Positions 45,801-56,369 of a stretch of 64,000 nucleotides of DNA are shown in pieces (positions within the stretch are counted from its first letter, which is position 1; every line of letters starts with the position of its first letter). The DNA lies in the NCBI GenBank assembly GCA_963575645.1, contig OY754473.1:6820001-6884000 (forward strand), written 5' to 3'. Source of the DNA: Xanthostigma xanthostigma (Eukaryota > Arthropoda > Insecta > Raphidioptera > Raphidiidae). The notes under the pieces are model-generated. The model saw only the letters and a program-made list of their open reading frames with translations. It had not been told where the DNA came from and did no database searches. A program made the translations under genes and the position numbers.

Positions 45801-48163
45801 TGCAACTTTTGACTCTTCCGTCTCAAAAGGTTGCCGACCCCTGTGCTAGCCTGTTAGTTGAGTCCATTTTCGGGATCATAACGTTCAGAAGTCAGAACCT
45901 AATTTGAGAAAGGAGCCCAAATACCGCCGTTAACACAGCTGAACCTAAAAGATTAAACATTTACACATTTGCAAATTGAAATACCTAATCATAAACTATT
46001 ATCTTAATTATTATTACAAAAAATCCATAATTTGTTTATATACGGATCATTTGAAGTCATATGAATAAATTTTATAGTTTAAACCGGTTTTCGCTGATAA
46101 AATATAGTTTATATTATTACATATTTTCTTATCAGTATTTTTGTAAATCTTTTATTGTAGCAACAAGAACGAATTTTTACACAATGATATCACATCTTTA
46201 TTATTTTTTTAAAATTCATTATCGTCTTTCACTTGTTGGGATTTTCGATAGGAAATAAATTTTAAGTAATTCCGGGACTTTATCAATTGCCAGCCAAACT
46301 TAATATAAGTACAGTAGAACCTAGATTAACTGAGTCCCCGTTTTAAAGTCCGCGTTTTCTGACCTTTTTGGTATGAGTGACATAAATATTTTAACGAGTA
46401 AGTGACGAACATTGTCGACAGTGACTAATAATGTGAGCGGCACCGTTTTTGTGCACGGGACGGGTATGCTTTTCATCGTTTCATGTTCCGCCGCTCCATT
46501 AAGCGAACCGCGCTATAATGATGTTTTTTAAAATCGTAGTAAAACGAATGTAAAAACATACGGTTCGCTTAAATGAAGTGACGAAGCAATGAAAGAACGA
46601 AAAGCATACCCGTCCCGTGCACAGACATGGTGCCGCTTACATTAGTCTCTCTCAACAATTTTCGTAAAAATCCTTAAAAAAACTTCTGTTAACCCTGGCT
46701 TTTTAATCGATCGAGATAAGATCAGTTCTCAATTACTCGTATATTCTACTGTAGAACTTTTTTTTTCAAGGTTAAAATACAGTTTTAGTTAAAAATTACG
46801 AACTTATGAACAAAAAGTTAAAATTGTAAAGAGTTTCCATATTTCTCGATTGATGTGCTTGGGTTGTTGCCGAACTAAAGGCATACTTTATAATTTTAAC
46901 GGTGAATTTCAATACTGGAGTTTATTTTCAAAGTAGATTTAAGCGTAGGCACCAGAAGCCGAGCAGAAACCCGTTAGATTTCGAATCACGGTTTTTTCGT
47001 AGCTCGATAACTTTTTTAAAGCATCATGTTTATAAATAACTAGCGGTCCCGCCCGGTTTCACCCGCGTGCAAAAGAACGAATGGGGAAGGGAGGGACATG
47101 AGTACGCACGTTCATCTTAGTTTACCGAGATGAATATTGTGTCCAAATTCCATGATGATCGGAGTTACCGTTCAAAAGTTTTTGTCGGACAGACAAATTT
47201 TGAGTTACATTTTTATTGATGCTCCGCTCCTATTGGTCGTAGCGTGATATTATATAACCTATAGCCTTCCTCGATAAATGGACTATCCAACATTTTTTTT
47301 TTCAATTCGAACCAGTAGTTCCTGAGATTGGCGCGTTTAAACAAACAAACAAACTCTTCAGCTTTATATATTTAGTATAGATAAATAGAATATTAAGTAG
47401 CCTACCCCATTTATCAAAAGCTGGTTCCTTTCGACGGTTCCATCTTGCTTTAAGAGCGTATTTTAACATCTTGTCGGAAGCGTCGACCGAAGTCACCTCA
47501 AATCCTTCTTCCAACAGCATAACTGAGTCTATCCTGTGGGAATAAAAACACAATTTATTAGGTATACTTCCAATCATATACTTCAACTAGCGGTCCCGCC
47601 CGGCTTCACCCGGGGTGCAAAAAAAACGAATTGGAGGAGGAACATGAGTACACACATTCATCTTAGTTTACCGAGATGAATGTTGTGTCCAAATTTCATG
47701 ATGATCGGACGGACAAAATATTGAGTTACATTTTACATTGATGCTTCGCTCCTATTGGTCGTAGCGTGATATTATATAGCCTATAGCCTTCCTCGATAAA
47801 TGGGCTATCCAACAAAAAAAAATTTCAATTCGAACCAGTAGTTCCTTTGATTAGCGCGTTCAACCAAACAAACAAACAAACTCTTCAGCTTTATATTATT
47901 AGTACAGATATAGATTAAGATTTTTCGGTGCGTTTTTTTTAAACTTACCCCGTTCCGCAAGCAACATCTAAAATACGCTTGCATCCTCTGCTGTGCAACA
48001 GTCCTACAAGGAAGTTTTTATAGTTCTTCGTTCTGGAATTTTTATCGCCGATGAAAATTTCCCAAATTTTGGCCGCTTTGCCATCGGCATATTGATCGCG
48101 TACTCCTTCGGCAGGTGTACCCAAAGATCTGGTGTGGAATACTGTCGTATCTGCTGATGCCAT
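39652..48163 (-). CDS. Gnmt: Glycine N-methyltransferase, complete six-exon gene
   Basis: Joining six minus-strand exons (48163-47949, 47533-47406, 45297-45162, 44298-44178, 44074-43938, 39826-39652) gives 912 coding bases, 303 residues plus stop, in phase at every GT-AG junction; vertebrate GNMT is about 295 residues. The enzyme transfers a methyl group from S-adenosylmethionine to glycine, giving sarcosine and S-adenosylhomocysteine, and so buffers the cytosolic methyl pool; the family works as a tetramer. Visible motifs: the N-terminal RSLG..AEG..DQYADG segment (about 12-29), SAM-binding motif I DVACGTG (about 66-72), [11 protein letters not shown] (about 85-95), CLGNSFAHM in the middle, [13 protein letters not shown], and [13 protein letters not shown] near the C-terminus. 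The start ATG at 48,163 sits in AAAATGG and matches the family's N-terminus. No lesion is seen. Introns 1, 2, 3 and 5 hold transposons; intron 4 is only 103 bp. Confidence 0.95.
40495..40644. repeat. Compound palindrome: two hairpins inside an outer stem
   Basis: The outer stem 40,495-40,520 pairs with 40,619-40,644 (GTATATGTCGCC..., GATATTGTCAAA). Inside are two perfect or near-perfect hairpins, 40,524-40,562 (19-bp arms, GTGATATTATAATTTCACT) and 40,577-40,616 (20-bp arms). The whole can fold as a three-way junction. In GNMT intron 5. Probably a small MITE. Confidence 0.85.
40742..41530. mobile_element. Inverted-repeat element carrying a satellite array
   Basis: Arms 40,742-40,866 and 41,400-41,530 are inverted (GGTAATTATTTA.., CACCTGGTTTTTTGGCTCTA, GGCGGATTTATG). 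The centre holds the 37-bp satellite of 40,866-41,215 and then AT-rich sequence. In GNMT intron 5. Confidence 0.75.
40866..41215. repeat. 37-bp satellite array with higher-order spacer
   Basis: Unit ACAATTCGCATACCCCTTTA followed by TCGTTCACCCCGGAATT. Seven units and two partial ends, almost identical. After unit 1 and unit 4 a ~45-bp spacer (TTTTTTTAAAAACTCCACAT... CACTGCGAG) recurs, giving a higher-order repeat of about 157 bp. The open frames here (repeated [10 protein letters not shown] peptides) follow from the unit and are not genes. Confidence 0.92.
42752..43524. mobile_element. TGTCCC-type MITE, outer element of a nested pair
   Basis: Ends TATACAGGTGTCCCATTAAG and complement ...CACCCTGTATATA, with arms of about 95 bp (left 42,752-42,850; right 43,425-43,524). 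Right of the inner element are about 145 more bases. In GNMT intron 5. Confidence 0.75.
42852..43275. mobile_element. Foldback element nested in the TGTCCC MITE
   Basis: Arms of about 190 bp start GCTCTACCAGTGGCGTACGG; centre of about 45 bases around 43,060. The arms are nearly identical. It sits just inside the left arm of the outer MITE, so it came later. Confidence 0.78.
43521..43930 (+). mobile_element. Non-autonomous Helitron, family B, copy 3
   Basis: Starts near TATAAAATATTCTCGTGTTA and carries two or three of the 66-bp internal units. Ends CACCCGGGTGAAACCGGG, GCGGAC, CGCCAG^T (CTAG mutated to CCAG). It abuts the TGTCCC MITE on its left and lies 7 bp from the GNMT exon 5 donor on its right. 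Confidence 0.7.
43938..44074 (-). CDS. Gnmt: GNMT exon 5
   Basis: Acceptor ATTTCAG, donor GTAATT. Encodes [20 protein letters not shown] then VTLDYQIDV... FNEDSVR. Only 7 intronic bases separate the exon from the end of a Helitron copy. Confidence 0.92.
44178..44298 (-). CDS. Gnmt: GNMT exon 4
   Basis: Acceptor TTAACAG, donor GTAAGTA. Encodes [20 protein letters not shown] then [26 protein letters not shown] is a family signature in the active-site half. Confidence 0.93.
44697..45112 (-). mobile_element. Element with ACGTGATAACGT ends, longer copy
   Basis: Same termini as 34,402-34,612: TTTGACGTGATAACGTCTTA at one end, GTCGGTTTACGGACGATA (complement) at the other, with TTATCACGTAAAAAT inside. 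In GNMT intron 3. The two inner ACGTGATAACGT motifs are inverted relative to each other. Superfamily unknown. Confidence 0.6.
45162..45297 (-). CDS. Gnmt: GNMT exon 3
   Basis: Acceptor TTTACAG. Encodes [14 protein letters not shown]... [15 protein letters not shown]... GDQREQR. Too short and interrupted to stand out as an ORF, but in phase with both neighbours. Donor GTAACT. Confidence 0.93.
45520..45843. mobile_element. hAT MITE with perfect 8-bp target duplication
   Basis: TGCTAGCC on both sides (45,512-45,519 and 45,844-45,851). Ends CAGGAGTCGGCAA and TTGCCGACCCCTG are inverted repeats typical of hAT elements that start CAGGGGTCGGCAA. 324 bp, in GNMT intron 2. Non-coding. Confidence 0.82.
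46312..46752. mobile_element. pogo/Tigger-like MITE with inner inverted repeat
   Basis: TA^CAGTAGAACCTAGATTAAC ... CGTATATTCTACTG^TA. An inner imperfect inverted repeat spans 46,420-46,650 (GCACGGGACGGGTATGCTTT / AAAGCATACCCGTCCCGTGC). In GNMT intron 2. Confidence 0.65.
47040..47381 (-). mobile_element. Non-autonomous Helitron, family A, copy with intact ends
   Basis: On the minus strand A^TCTATACTAAATATATAAA ... hairpin, GGGCGGGAC, CGCTAG^T. A at 47,039 and T at 47,382 restore the AT target. 342 bp, in GNMT intron 2. A 322-bp relative is only 205 bp away, across exon 2. Confidence 0.8.
47406..47533 (-). CDS. Gnmt: GNMT exon 2
   Basis: Follows CCCACAG. Encodes [20 protein letters not shown] and on to EPAFDKW; donor GTAGGC, weaker than the others. 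Carries the SAM-contacting second strand and acidic residue (SVDASD). Confidence 0.95.
47587..47908 (-). mobile_element. Non-autonomous Helitron, family A, second intact copy
   Basis: Minus strand A^TCTGTACTAATAATATAAA ... CGCTAG^T at 47,587-47,590. A small deletion removes the CAAAAGTTTTTGTC segment. It fills most of the 415-bp GNMT intron 1. Confidence 0.8.
47949..48163 (-). CDS. Gnmt: GNMT exon 1 (start codon to motif I)
   Basis: Encodes [20 protein letters not shown] to the start of DVACGTG; ends with two bases of a Gly codon before GTAAGT. Holds the flexible N-terminal region that covers the active site in this family. Confidence 0.95.
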
Positions 48164-48240
48164 TTTGATCTACGAAATTCGGGATTATCTTGGTTATCAA
48201 AAAACCCAAGAATTTTTATTAATAGCTGCATTCCTGTAAA

Positions 48241-48637
48241 CAGTCTGAGGAATTCTGGCCGCGGGTTTTTTTTTGTCAAATTTGAGTGAGTGAGAACTGG
48301 GTAAGCGAGAAAACTCTCTGAGTGAGAATAATTGCCAGGTACTGTCTTTGTAACTCTCTAAAAGAGAAAGACGATTTTCAATCATGGACCTCTGTAACTG
48401 AGACTATTACTTGCCTGACCTCTATAAGCGATAGTCAAACGTATATTAGTTCCACGAGATTTAAGATTGAGTCATAAATAGCTGAACTAACGTTTTTGTA
48501 TAGTTTTTATAGACTTCTATAAGTGAGAAAAGTCACTCCTGTAACTCTATAAGCTAGAAACTCGGGTTAGTGAAAAACCTCCATAAGCGAAAAAGAGATC
48601 GCGGTCCCTTGAACCCTTGTTCATCCAGGTTCGACTG
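48241..48637 (-). mobile_element. pogo-like MITE upstream of GNMT (left end unclear)
   Basis: Right terminus on the minus strand TA^CAGTCGAACCTGGATGAAC with inner GGTTCAAGGGACC and many short CTYTATAAGYGA units. The left end near 48,241 (CAGTCTGAGG) is degenerate. It lies 80-470 bp upstream of the GNMT start codon, within the likely promoter or 5' UTR. Confidence 0.45.
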
Positions 48638-49171
48638 TATAAGGACACAAACTAAACTGGTCTAATAGATTTGTTTGATCTAAATTTGGATGAAAACGAT
48701 ATAAGTTTTCAATATTAAATGATCAAAGATAGAAATTGCATTATCATCTTCCATCAAGAAATATTTTCAGTCATCTTAGATAATCATTACTATTTACTAA
48801 TAAAATAATCAATAGAAATCTGTTATCTCAAGCAAAAAGTTAAAGATTACCTTGTGTAAAACCAGAAAATTGTGTAAAAAATTCGGGTAGGTAGATTCAA
48901 ATTTGATTACATCAGTAAGAAGTGAGTGGTCAGAAAATAGATTTAGTCCAACGTCTTAATAATTAAATACTTACGTTTATGCAAACTTTTACAGAAATAA
49001 AACACAAATTTATAAATTATATCACAGAAAATAAAATTTATTTAACACTGTTTCGAAATAGGCACTTGTTCACTGAATGTTTTTTTTCGATATGTGACAA
49101 TTTAAATTCAGACCGGCTTTTAAAGAAAAAATAATATCCGTATTGTCAAGAAAATGATGCAATTGTTGGTG
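48638..49171. other. Upstream region of GNMT, AT-rich
   Basis: No gene or clear repeat. The GNMT promoter would lie in or near here; no core element stands out. Confidence 0.3.
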
Positions 49172-49473
49172 GTAGGGGAAACCGGGGTACGTTGCCACAT
49201 TTATCGTATATAGGTACGCTTTTAATTTCACTTATATAGATGTTCTTTTCTAACCCTTAACCAAACTATTGAGAATCTGGTGTTGTTTAAGAAATGTTAA
49301 ATTGATTAACACTAAAAAGAGAATAAAATATTTTTAACAAAATAATTGAACCAACTTCACACTAAAAAGTAAAAAATAATTGCGTATTGAAATGTTTTGA
49401 AGTCGGTGTAGTTCTCGGAATAGATTTCATTTTGGCTGACACCGACTCCAAAACATTTCAACACGCAATTATT

Positions 49474-50283
49474 GCACATACCGCTAAACTAGCGGTATGT
49501 GCTTTATTATCGCTTTGTGCGTCAGAGCTGACTTTCGTTCATATAAGAAGTTATATCTAAGTTAATTTCACACGAAATCCATTCAAATTGAAGCTTTTTG
49601 AAAAGAGGAGATTCTAATCTATAAAATAGAACCATTTTCAAATCAATTCGAGTTCATAAATACTATTAAAATTGTAATTGAAAATCACAAACAGCAGTTG
49701 TCGGTTGGTCTGTACGTATGTACGTACGTCACGACTCTACAGATCGCAATTTTGGTCGGATTGCCTTGGGTTATATTTTATTCACTTTGTTTACTATCAG
49801 ACCAGAACCCTATTTAAATTCACTAAAATGTGTTCAGTAGTTTAATTTTTATAAACACAATTATTTTATTATTTTTGACAGCTAATAAAATATAGTGTAA
49901 TCCATAAAACAAGTGCTACACTTCTATACCGTGATAACACCACTACATGTATTAGGCCGCCGTGGCGTAATGGTTATGCCGTTGGATCCCCAAGGGCAAG
50001 GTCCTGGGTTCGATTCCTTACGAAATCATTGATTTTTTTCTTTTTTTTTTCTTTTTATTTTGTTTTATTTTATTCCACTTGATATTAATTATATATTATA
50101 TTATGTATAGTTCTTAATTATTTTTATTTTTGCAAACTTAAAAAAAAATATTTTTTCAATTTTTAATTAATTATTTCTTTAAATTTTTAAATCTTTTTAA
50201 ATTTATTAAAAATATTTTTTAATTGTTATTTTTTTATCATACAGTGGAAAACTTGCGGGATGTGCACTTTTGGTTTTGCCAAC
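49474..50283 (+). mobile_element. Palindrome-ended HINE-like element, copy 2 (innermost)
   Basis: Left end is the perfect 29-nt hairpin 49,474-49,502 (GCACATACCGCTA, loop AAC). The right end carries a decayed version (GCACATCCCGCAAG... on the minus strand). Inside, in order: GACTTTCGTTC..., short GTAC array (49,711-49,727), tRNA-like segment (49,957-50,030), AT tail with ATTCCACTTGATATTA. TATT occurs on both sides, as a target duplication or shared terminus. Same order as copy 1 at 6.6-7.4 kb, inverted. Confidence 0.6.
49957..50030 (+). repeat. tRNA-like segment in HINE-like copy 2
   Basis: GCCGCCGTGGCGTAATGGTT (box A TGGCGTAATGG) and GGGTTCGATTCC (box B) with 45 bases between them. D-stem GGCG/TGCC is near complementary; the acceptor stem does not pair. 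Different in sequence from the tRNA-like segment at the same position in copy 1. Confidence 0.5.
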
Positions 50284-50424
50284 TATTTTTTACTTTTTAG
50301 TGTGAAGTCGGTTCAATTATTTTGTTAAAAATATTTTATAATAGAAGCTTGTTTTAAAAGGTTTATTTTAGCTGAATAGCTTGGAAGAGATAACTTCGTG
50401 ACAACGTGCCCCAGTCTCCCCTAA

Positions 50425-50967
50425 CACGTTTATCGATAATATTTATATCTGCTCATAAAATGATAGCAGAGCGGTGGGGGTTTTTAGCAAGTATATTTCA
50501 TCTGAGGAATGATTAGATGAAAACAGTGTTAATCGACGTTAATTGGTTACGTTATTACATCAGTTTTCTATAAAATCACTGTTTATGTTTTGACTCGGCA
50601 CTTTTTTGTTTATATTTTTCTGTTTAATGGATATCATTAGTGGCAAATTATGTTCATAAAAAAAATATAATAAAACAATTCTTCGTAACTAACCTGTTAT
50701 CATATCGAAAAACATTGCGTCAAAAAAATAATATGATTTTTCCCTTGGCTTTGCAATCAGCTCTCCTAATCTAGATTAAATCAGAAGCCGTTCAAATTAT
50801 TTTAATCCATGAGCCGCAAAGGGTTTATAGTCTAAAATAATAGTAATTGTGCGACTAGTGAGAGAAGGAGAAGATTCCATGAGCGTGAAGTTTGCCGCAC
50901 GAACATAGCGAGTGCGGTAACACGCGAGCGGAATATTTTCCTTCAATCAATGGTCGCACGTAATACT
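50425..50967. other. Unannotated stretch
   Basis: No gene. 50,850-50,935 is locally GC-rich (GCCGCACGAACATAGCGAGT), probably part of, or next to, the following MITE. Confidence 0.3.
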
Positions 50968-51346
50968 TTATTCAATAGCACGAGTAATGTGTAATCGGGG
51001 CCCTGATAAAAGAGGGAAAAATAATAAATCACTTCATTACGACGTACGCACCGCCCTCGATGCACACAAGATGGCCCTGACTTTCGCTGAATTGCGATGC
51101 TGTTTTCATATATACAAATCGCTACCGCGTTCCTATTGGTCCAGAAACTATGCAGTAATAATTCATTACCGTACAGTTTCGGCTCGCTACCGCGTTCCTA
51201 TTGGTTCAGAAACTATGCAGTAATACATTATCGTACAGTTTCGGCTCATTATTAGCACTCTACGCGTCAACATGAAGTAATTTATTATTTCTCACGAATT
51301 TTTGCAGGGCCCAGAAATTATATTATTACTCACGCGTGTTGAATAA
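50968..51346. mobile_element. MITE with GGGCCCTG arms and two 65-bp tandem units
   Basis: Arms of about 75 bp: TTATTCAATAGCACGAGTAA ... GGGGCCCTG ... AATAATAAATCACTTCA, and the complement at 51,265-51,346. The centre has two units of about 65 bp (from 51,120 and 51,185) with CCGCGTTCCTATTGG, each bringing an inverted CCAAT box. Short open frame not credible. Confidence 0.7.
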
Positions 51347-53472
51347 ATAAATAAAACAAACAATGCAGAAACAAATAATATATTTTATTAATAATAATAT
51401 TAAGTACACGAATGTGTTTAAATTATCATTTTTATGAAATATTTATTCCAGCCTAAAAAATAACACTTATTCTTCTGTCAAAAACGAGTGCCAATGGCTG
51501 TTAGATACAGTAATATACACAATAATTTGCCAATAACAAAATACAGTTAAAATTCTGATAGCTACCAAGTATTCGAATGTTTTAAAAATCACATTATCTT
51601 CGATAAAAGATACAAGTAAAAATTGGTGTTCAATATAATTGGACGGAAAGATTATTATAAAAGCTAAAAATCTAGTTTTTTTTGTTTAGAATACTGCAGT
51701 TTGTTTTATCACACAAATATCTAACAATGTTATTCAATTTTCAACAATTACACAATTTGCTGTAATGCCCGTTTGTTTGACATGAAATCAGCCTTAAAAA
51801 CTGTCTGTAGACGGCAGCACTGCACTAAACGGTTTTGTTTAAATATTTCACAAACTACATTTAGAGGTTATGTACCCTTCGAGCCATTTTTTTTCTCTCT
51901 GAAAAGTTCAAAGAATCGCGGATAATTTACACTTGAGCAAATTCGCGTTTAAAAAAAGCCATACACTTTAGACTCAAAACAAAAATGGTGCATGACGAAC
52001 AGCTTATCGTGTTAACCGGCATTATAGATATAGATTTCTGTTGTCGAGCGTCTATAATTTTTAAAATACACTACAATAATTGAAGCAATTCGAACATTTG
52101 AGCAAGAGTGCGCCAGAAAACTCAAACACCGAAAAAATGGCGGCGTACGAACAGCTGATCCGATAGGTACATAACCTAAAAACAGCAAAATTGGTGGCAT
52201 CATTAGATCGCGTGCGACTCGAATGTTACGATGATTTTTTATGCGGAATGTACAATTTGAGCACTCAAAGGCACTGTTTAAAAGTTGCACTTTGGTTTAA
52301 AATGGAATGTTTGATTCGTTTTTCGTAATTTTAGTTGTTTTAAATGTAGCTTTTCGAAAATTGCGCTGGACGGCTTCACGTCAATATGTAGCTCATCGTG
52401 AACTGTGTTGCGACGAAAATCTTGGAGCAACTCAAGAAAGAATAGTTGCGTCATTATCTCCCGTTGCGGTCGCGATTTTCGAAAAGTTACCTTTACGAAG
52501 TTAATCTTCAGCCCTTATTAATTTTTATATCAGTATTCGAGGTCAATTAATATCTGTCATTTAAAAAAATTTACAATACACAATTTAAAAAAATCTTGAA
52601 TATTTTATATAGTCATTTCTCTCTAAGAACGCCATTCCTTTCCCACTCTTACTACCCTCGACAAACCCTCAATGAAGCAGAAGCTGACGGGGCCACAAGC
52701 GAAAAATTAAAATATGTTCTTGGAGAGACGTGACTATCGCAATTTGGTTAAAACAGCTACTTAAATTAAAATATTTAAATTTCACTGACTAATTATATAA
52801 AATTAATAATAACGAATGCATTATTACTTATGAATTTTTTACATCATTTTCAAACATTTCTCAATTTTTATTCATTAATTTATCATGCATATTATTATTT
52901 ATTAATTATTCATTTAAATTAAGCTGGATTTTGATCTATTATAATTATTTATTTTCCACGATCCAAAAACCCTCGCTTGATCACATATCACATGGTTACT
53001 GCAAAAAGAACAATATTATGTTACCAAGTTTTTGCAGTAAACCCCACGATTTTAGATGCGTGTTCGTGTTCGGAACACATTTAAATTTCGTATTGCTTGG
53101 GATTTTACGACCGAAAACGAGCTCGACCTTGTTATTATTCTCATTACGGTTTCTCCAATCGAAAGTCAATGAAAATAATAATTTAAAACAAAACATAACT
53201 GATTAAATACTGAAATTTTGCAATCGCAAATCTAAACGCGATTTTAAAAACTAATAAAATATAATACTTATTTACAAAATAAAAATGTTCATAGATGTAA
53301 TAGATGCCCATAGACTTTTATCACTAAAACAACTCGCAAGCCGCCATTTTGTAACGAAAAAATCTGTATATTTTATATAACAGACTCTTGTAATATTTTG
53401 ATTTTTAAAATAGTTCACCCGTTCATCACATTTTCTAAGGATCAAATTAGAATTTTGCACAGAAAACAATTA
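51347..53472. other. Intergenic stretch with unassigned GC-richer segment
   Basis: 51,350-51,990 and 52,560-53,470 are AT-rich without recognised features. 51,980-52,510 is GC-richer, with two related CGAACAGCTKATC motifs and an open frame ending CCDENLGATQERIVASLSPV then AVAIFEKLPLRS (to 52,504); I do not recognise it. It may be a promoter-proximal exon or repeat. Confidence 0.3.
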
Positions 53473-53980
53473 CAGTGTAAACTCTTTATAACGTCCTTCG
53501 TTATAACGAAAAACTCCCTATAACGTCGAAATTTTTACGATTTGGTTGGTTTACCTTAAAACCTATACATTAATACCCTCTTTATAACGCAACAGCCATT
53601 CTCTATTACGAAGAAATATGTTCATATTTAGGCGTCAGCAAATGTTTACAGACATAAAGAGGACCATTCTGAACCATCACCATCTATTCAACAAGCACTT
53701 GATGACGCCAAACTTATCGAAAAATTCCTATTATTTAATGAAGATTATTCCACCACATTGAAAAATTGGTTATTTTTCTTTCTTCCCTCCATATAACGAA
53801 AATTCTTTATAACGAAAAAAATGTTCGTTCCCTTAAAATTCGTTATAAAGAGATTATACAGTACATTGAAGATTATTGTTAATTTGGTTGTTTTTCTTTC
53901 TTCACTCCATATAACGGTAAGTCTCTATAACGATAAAAAATGCTCGGTCCCTTGAGTTTCGTTATAAAGAGTTTACACTG
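53473..53980 (-). mobile_element. pogo/Tigger-like MITE, family P1, copy 2
   Basis: TA^CAGTGTAAACTCTTTATAACG ... ^TA; 508 bp, an inverted copy of 23,230-23,737 with only scattered substitutions. Confidence 0.82.
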
Positions 53981-54799
53981 TATATCTAACAGAGCTGTTA
54001 AAATTTCAGAGCGATTACGCAATCCAAATTTGCAAAATTCCTATATCGAGCGTCGAGACACGCCCCACTTTTAAAACTGTAACTTGAAAACGGTTATTAC
54101 GATTTAGTTTTCTAAAGGAAGCTACGATTTCACGTTTAAATTAAAATTTACAGTTTTGGAAAGTTTAAAGTTTTCAGCTATAAAGTCCCAACGTTGTAAG
54201 TTATGCACTGCTACGTCACTGGTAATTGTTTTCGGTCTCAGTGGCGTAGTGTGCTTATTTATTTGACGGGGTGATTCCATATAATTTCTACTTAAATCGT
54301 TTTTAAGCTGATGACATAGCGGTGTTTAACTTACAGCGTTTGGACTCTACTAACACTGTAAATATGTAATGTATTTAATATCGATGCATAACGAACTGTA
54401 CCAGTGAAAAGTTTTGGCTGTATCTGTATTCTGTACATGCGGTTGATGGGCAATACTTTTAATGCTGACTGTACCGAGTGAACTGCCTTAAAAGCGCTTA
54501 TTAAATAAAAAAAAAAACAAAAGGTTTACAAAATGGCGCCTTGAACAGTCGTCATTACTTTAAACGTTGAGAAAAGATCAAGCATGTAAACAAAAACAAT
54601 GATTTATAAAAGGTTACAATTAACAATGTCTGTACACCAATAGACGCGCCTTTTTGGTTACGTGTTTGTTCTTTTCTCGGCGCGTCAACTAGAGGTACAA
54701 AAGTCGATGAAATGGTATTGTTTTATTTATTTTTTGGTGCAATTACTTGCAATTGTTACAAAATAAAAATGAAAATATCAGCTCTTCATTCTCATTTAC
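53981..54799. other. Unannotated AT-rich stretch
   Basis: No gene. 54,200-54,260 (TACGTCACTGGTAATTG, CTCAGTGGCGTAGTG) reads like a dispersed repeat. Confidence 0.3.
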
Positions 54800-55235
54800 A
54801 CGCAGTTTTACATAAAAGTATACTAGCCTTTTGAGCTATTCTGTCCATGTACACGAGTATTAATTACAGGTTGAAATGCGTACTTCTTACTTCTTCCATT
54901 TTTTCAAATAATTTTCATTGTTTACTATCATAAAATGATCCCATTTACTTCATTAATTAGATACTAGAGAGCGCCAACTTCGCCAGTAGTGCTGCCTCTA
55001 TGTTTCACGCACGGTCTCCATAGCAGAAATGTTTCATGTCAATTATTTTGTTTATTACGATGGCACTATTTTAATTATACAATTCCACGTAAATATGGTC
55101 GCTACAGAAGCACATTTCGCGTGAAACTGCTTTTTAACAACCGCCATTTTGAATAATCGAGAAATACTAACCTGCGATATAAAGAATTATGTAAAGTTTG
55201 CTGCTGTAGCCGCATACTTTTACATAAAACTGCGT
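54800..55235. mobile_element. MITE with 22-bp inverted repeats
   Basis: ACGCAGTTTTACATAAAAGT at the left and its complement at 55,215-55,235. Interior 390 bp without ORF. Superfamily not clear. Confidence 0.55.
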
Positions 55236-56369
55236 TTTCGGGGTGTATTCGATAATTTAAACGATTTTTTTTATGAATACGTCTTTCAAATCGATAAATT
55301 TACCCTTTACTAAAAATATAAAAATATTCTATTATTTTAATCTACTATTGGAAAAATAGCACACCATTTTAAGTAAAATAGGAAAATTTTTTCTTATAAT
55401 ATATTGTCTTTTTCCACAAGAAATGTATTTACATTGATATACTTAAGTATAAGGCCCTTTTGAACGGAAATGATTTCAAATCATTTTTAAAAATACAGCC
55501 TTTGAATTTTTTTAACCACAATTAACTTGTCACTTCATAACTCAATATTAAGAACGGTTCAAAACTGAGTTTGAAAAAATCTCTTTACCCTCGATTCCGT
55601 ATTATTCAAACAATTTGCTAAGAAAATCGCTTTCCCGAAGTGAAATTCCAGTCTAACCCACGTTTAATTTTTGATTTTACCAAACTAGACCGTTTCCCAA
55701 ACTTTCAATACATATTTGGCACATTTGCCCCCCTTTATAACAAAAAACAACAGAACGCTGGCTACCTTCAATTGTTAACCAACCGACCGTCAAACACGTG
55801 ACACGTTAACTGCATTTTTTCTCGATATTTTTCAGAGACTACGTTCAATTAGTATGACGTCACTTAGAAATCAAACAAAAACGATTTTAAGGTCCTCTCT
55901 ATACGTTCGAAGACTGTTTCTAGACTAGCTTACTTTCGATAACAACAGATGGCGACACGTGCAAATAGTTGACTAAATCATTATTTGATATGCTTGCTGG
56001 CATTGTACACACAGTTATTCCGGCAAGTGTTACAATTCGTGAACTGATTAACTATTTATTAAAAGCTTAAACAGTAAGATAAAATAGTTTACCACTCTAA
56101 TATTCAATGCGCTTGCTGGTGTAGAAGATACTAAAGTATTTAACTATATTTGTGTGGTACCGGCCAGGATATTAAACTAATCGCTGAAAAGAATTAATTT
56201 CCCAGCTCTGTATTTCACGATTGTTGGTAATTAGCGCTACAAGTATATTAACTATTGAGTTGGTCAACTATTTCATATTAATCGTTCCCACTTTCCTGTA
56301 AGTAAGTCTAGAAACAAACGAATATCATAACTGTATTTGGCATTACATAACCTCAAAATCACTTGTTGA
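55236..56369. other. Unannotated AT-rich stretch 3' of par-6
   Basis: No gene recognised. 55,930-55,960 (ACAGATGGCGACACGTGC) and 56,160 (ACCGGCCAGGATATTAAAC) are isolated GC-richer words. Confidence 0.3.

Larger units (their letters stand above)
49324..50340. mobile_element. Foldback element, middle layer of the nest
   Basis: Arms start ATAAAATATTTTTAACAAAA and continue CACACTAAAAAGTAAAAAAT and AATTGCGTATTGAAATG. Without the insertion it would be about 210 bp with a ~30-base loop (49,408-49,440). Its right arm is split at 49,473/50,283 by the palindrome-ended element. Confidence 0.75.
49172..50424. mobile_element. Outer TIR element of a triple nest
   Basis: Ends TAGGGGAAACCGGGGTACGT and, complemented at the right, TAGGGGAGACTGGGGCACGT, each followed by TGYCAC. 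Only about 150 bp (left) and 85 bp (right) belong to this element; the rest is inserted DNA. Confidence 0.65.
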
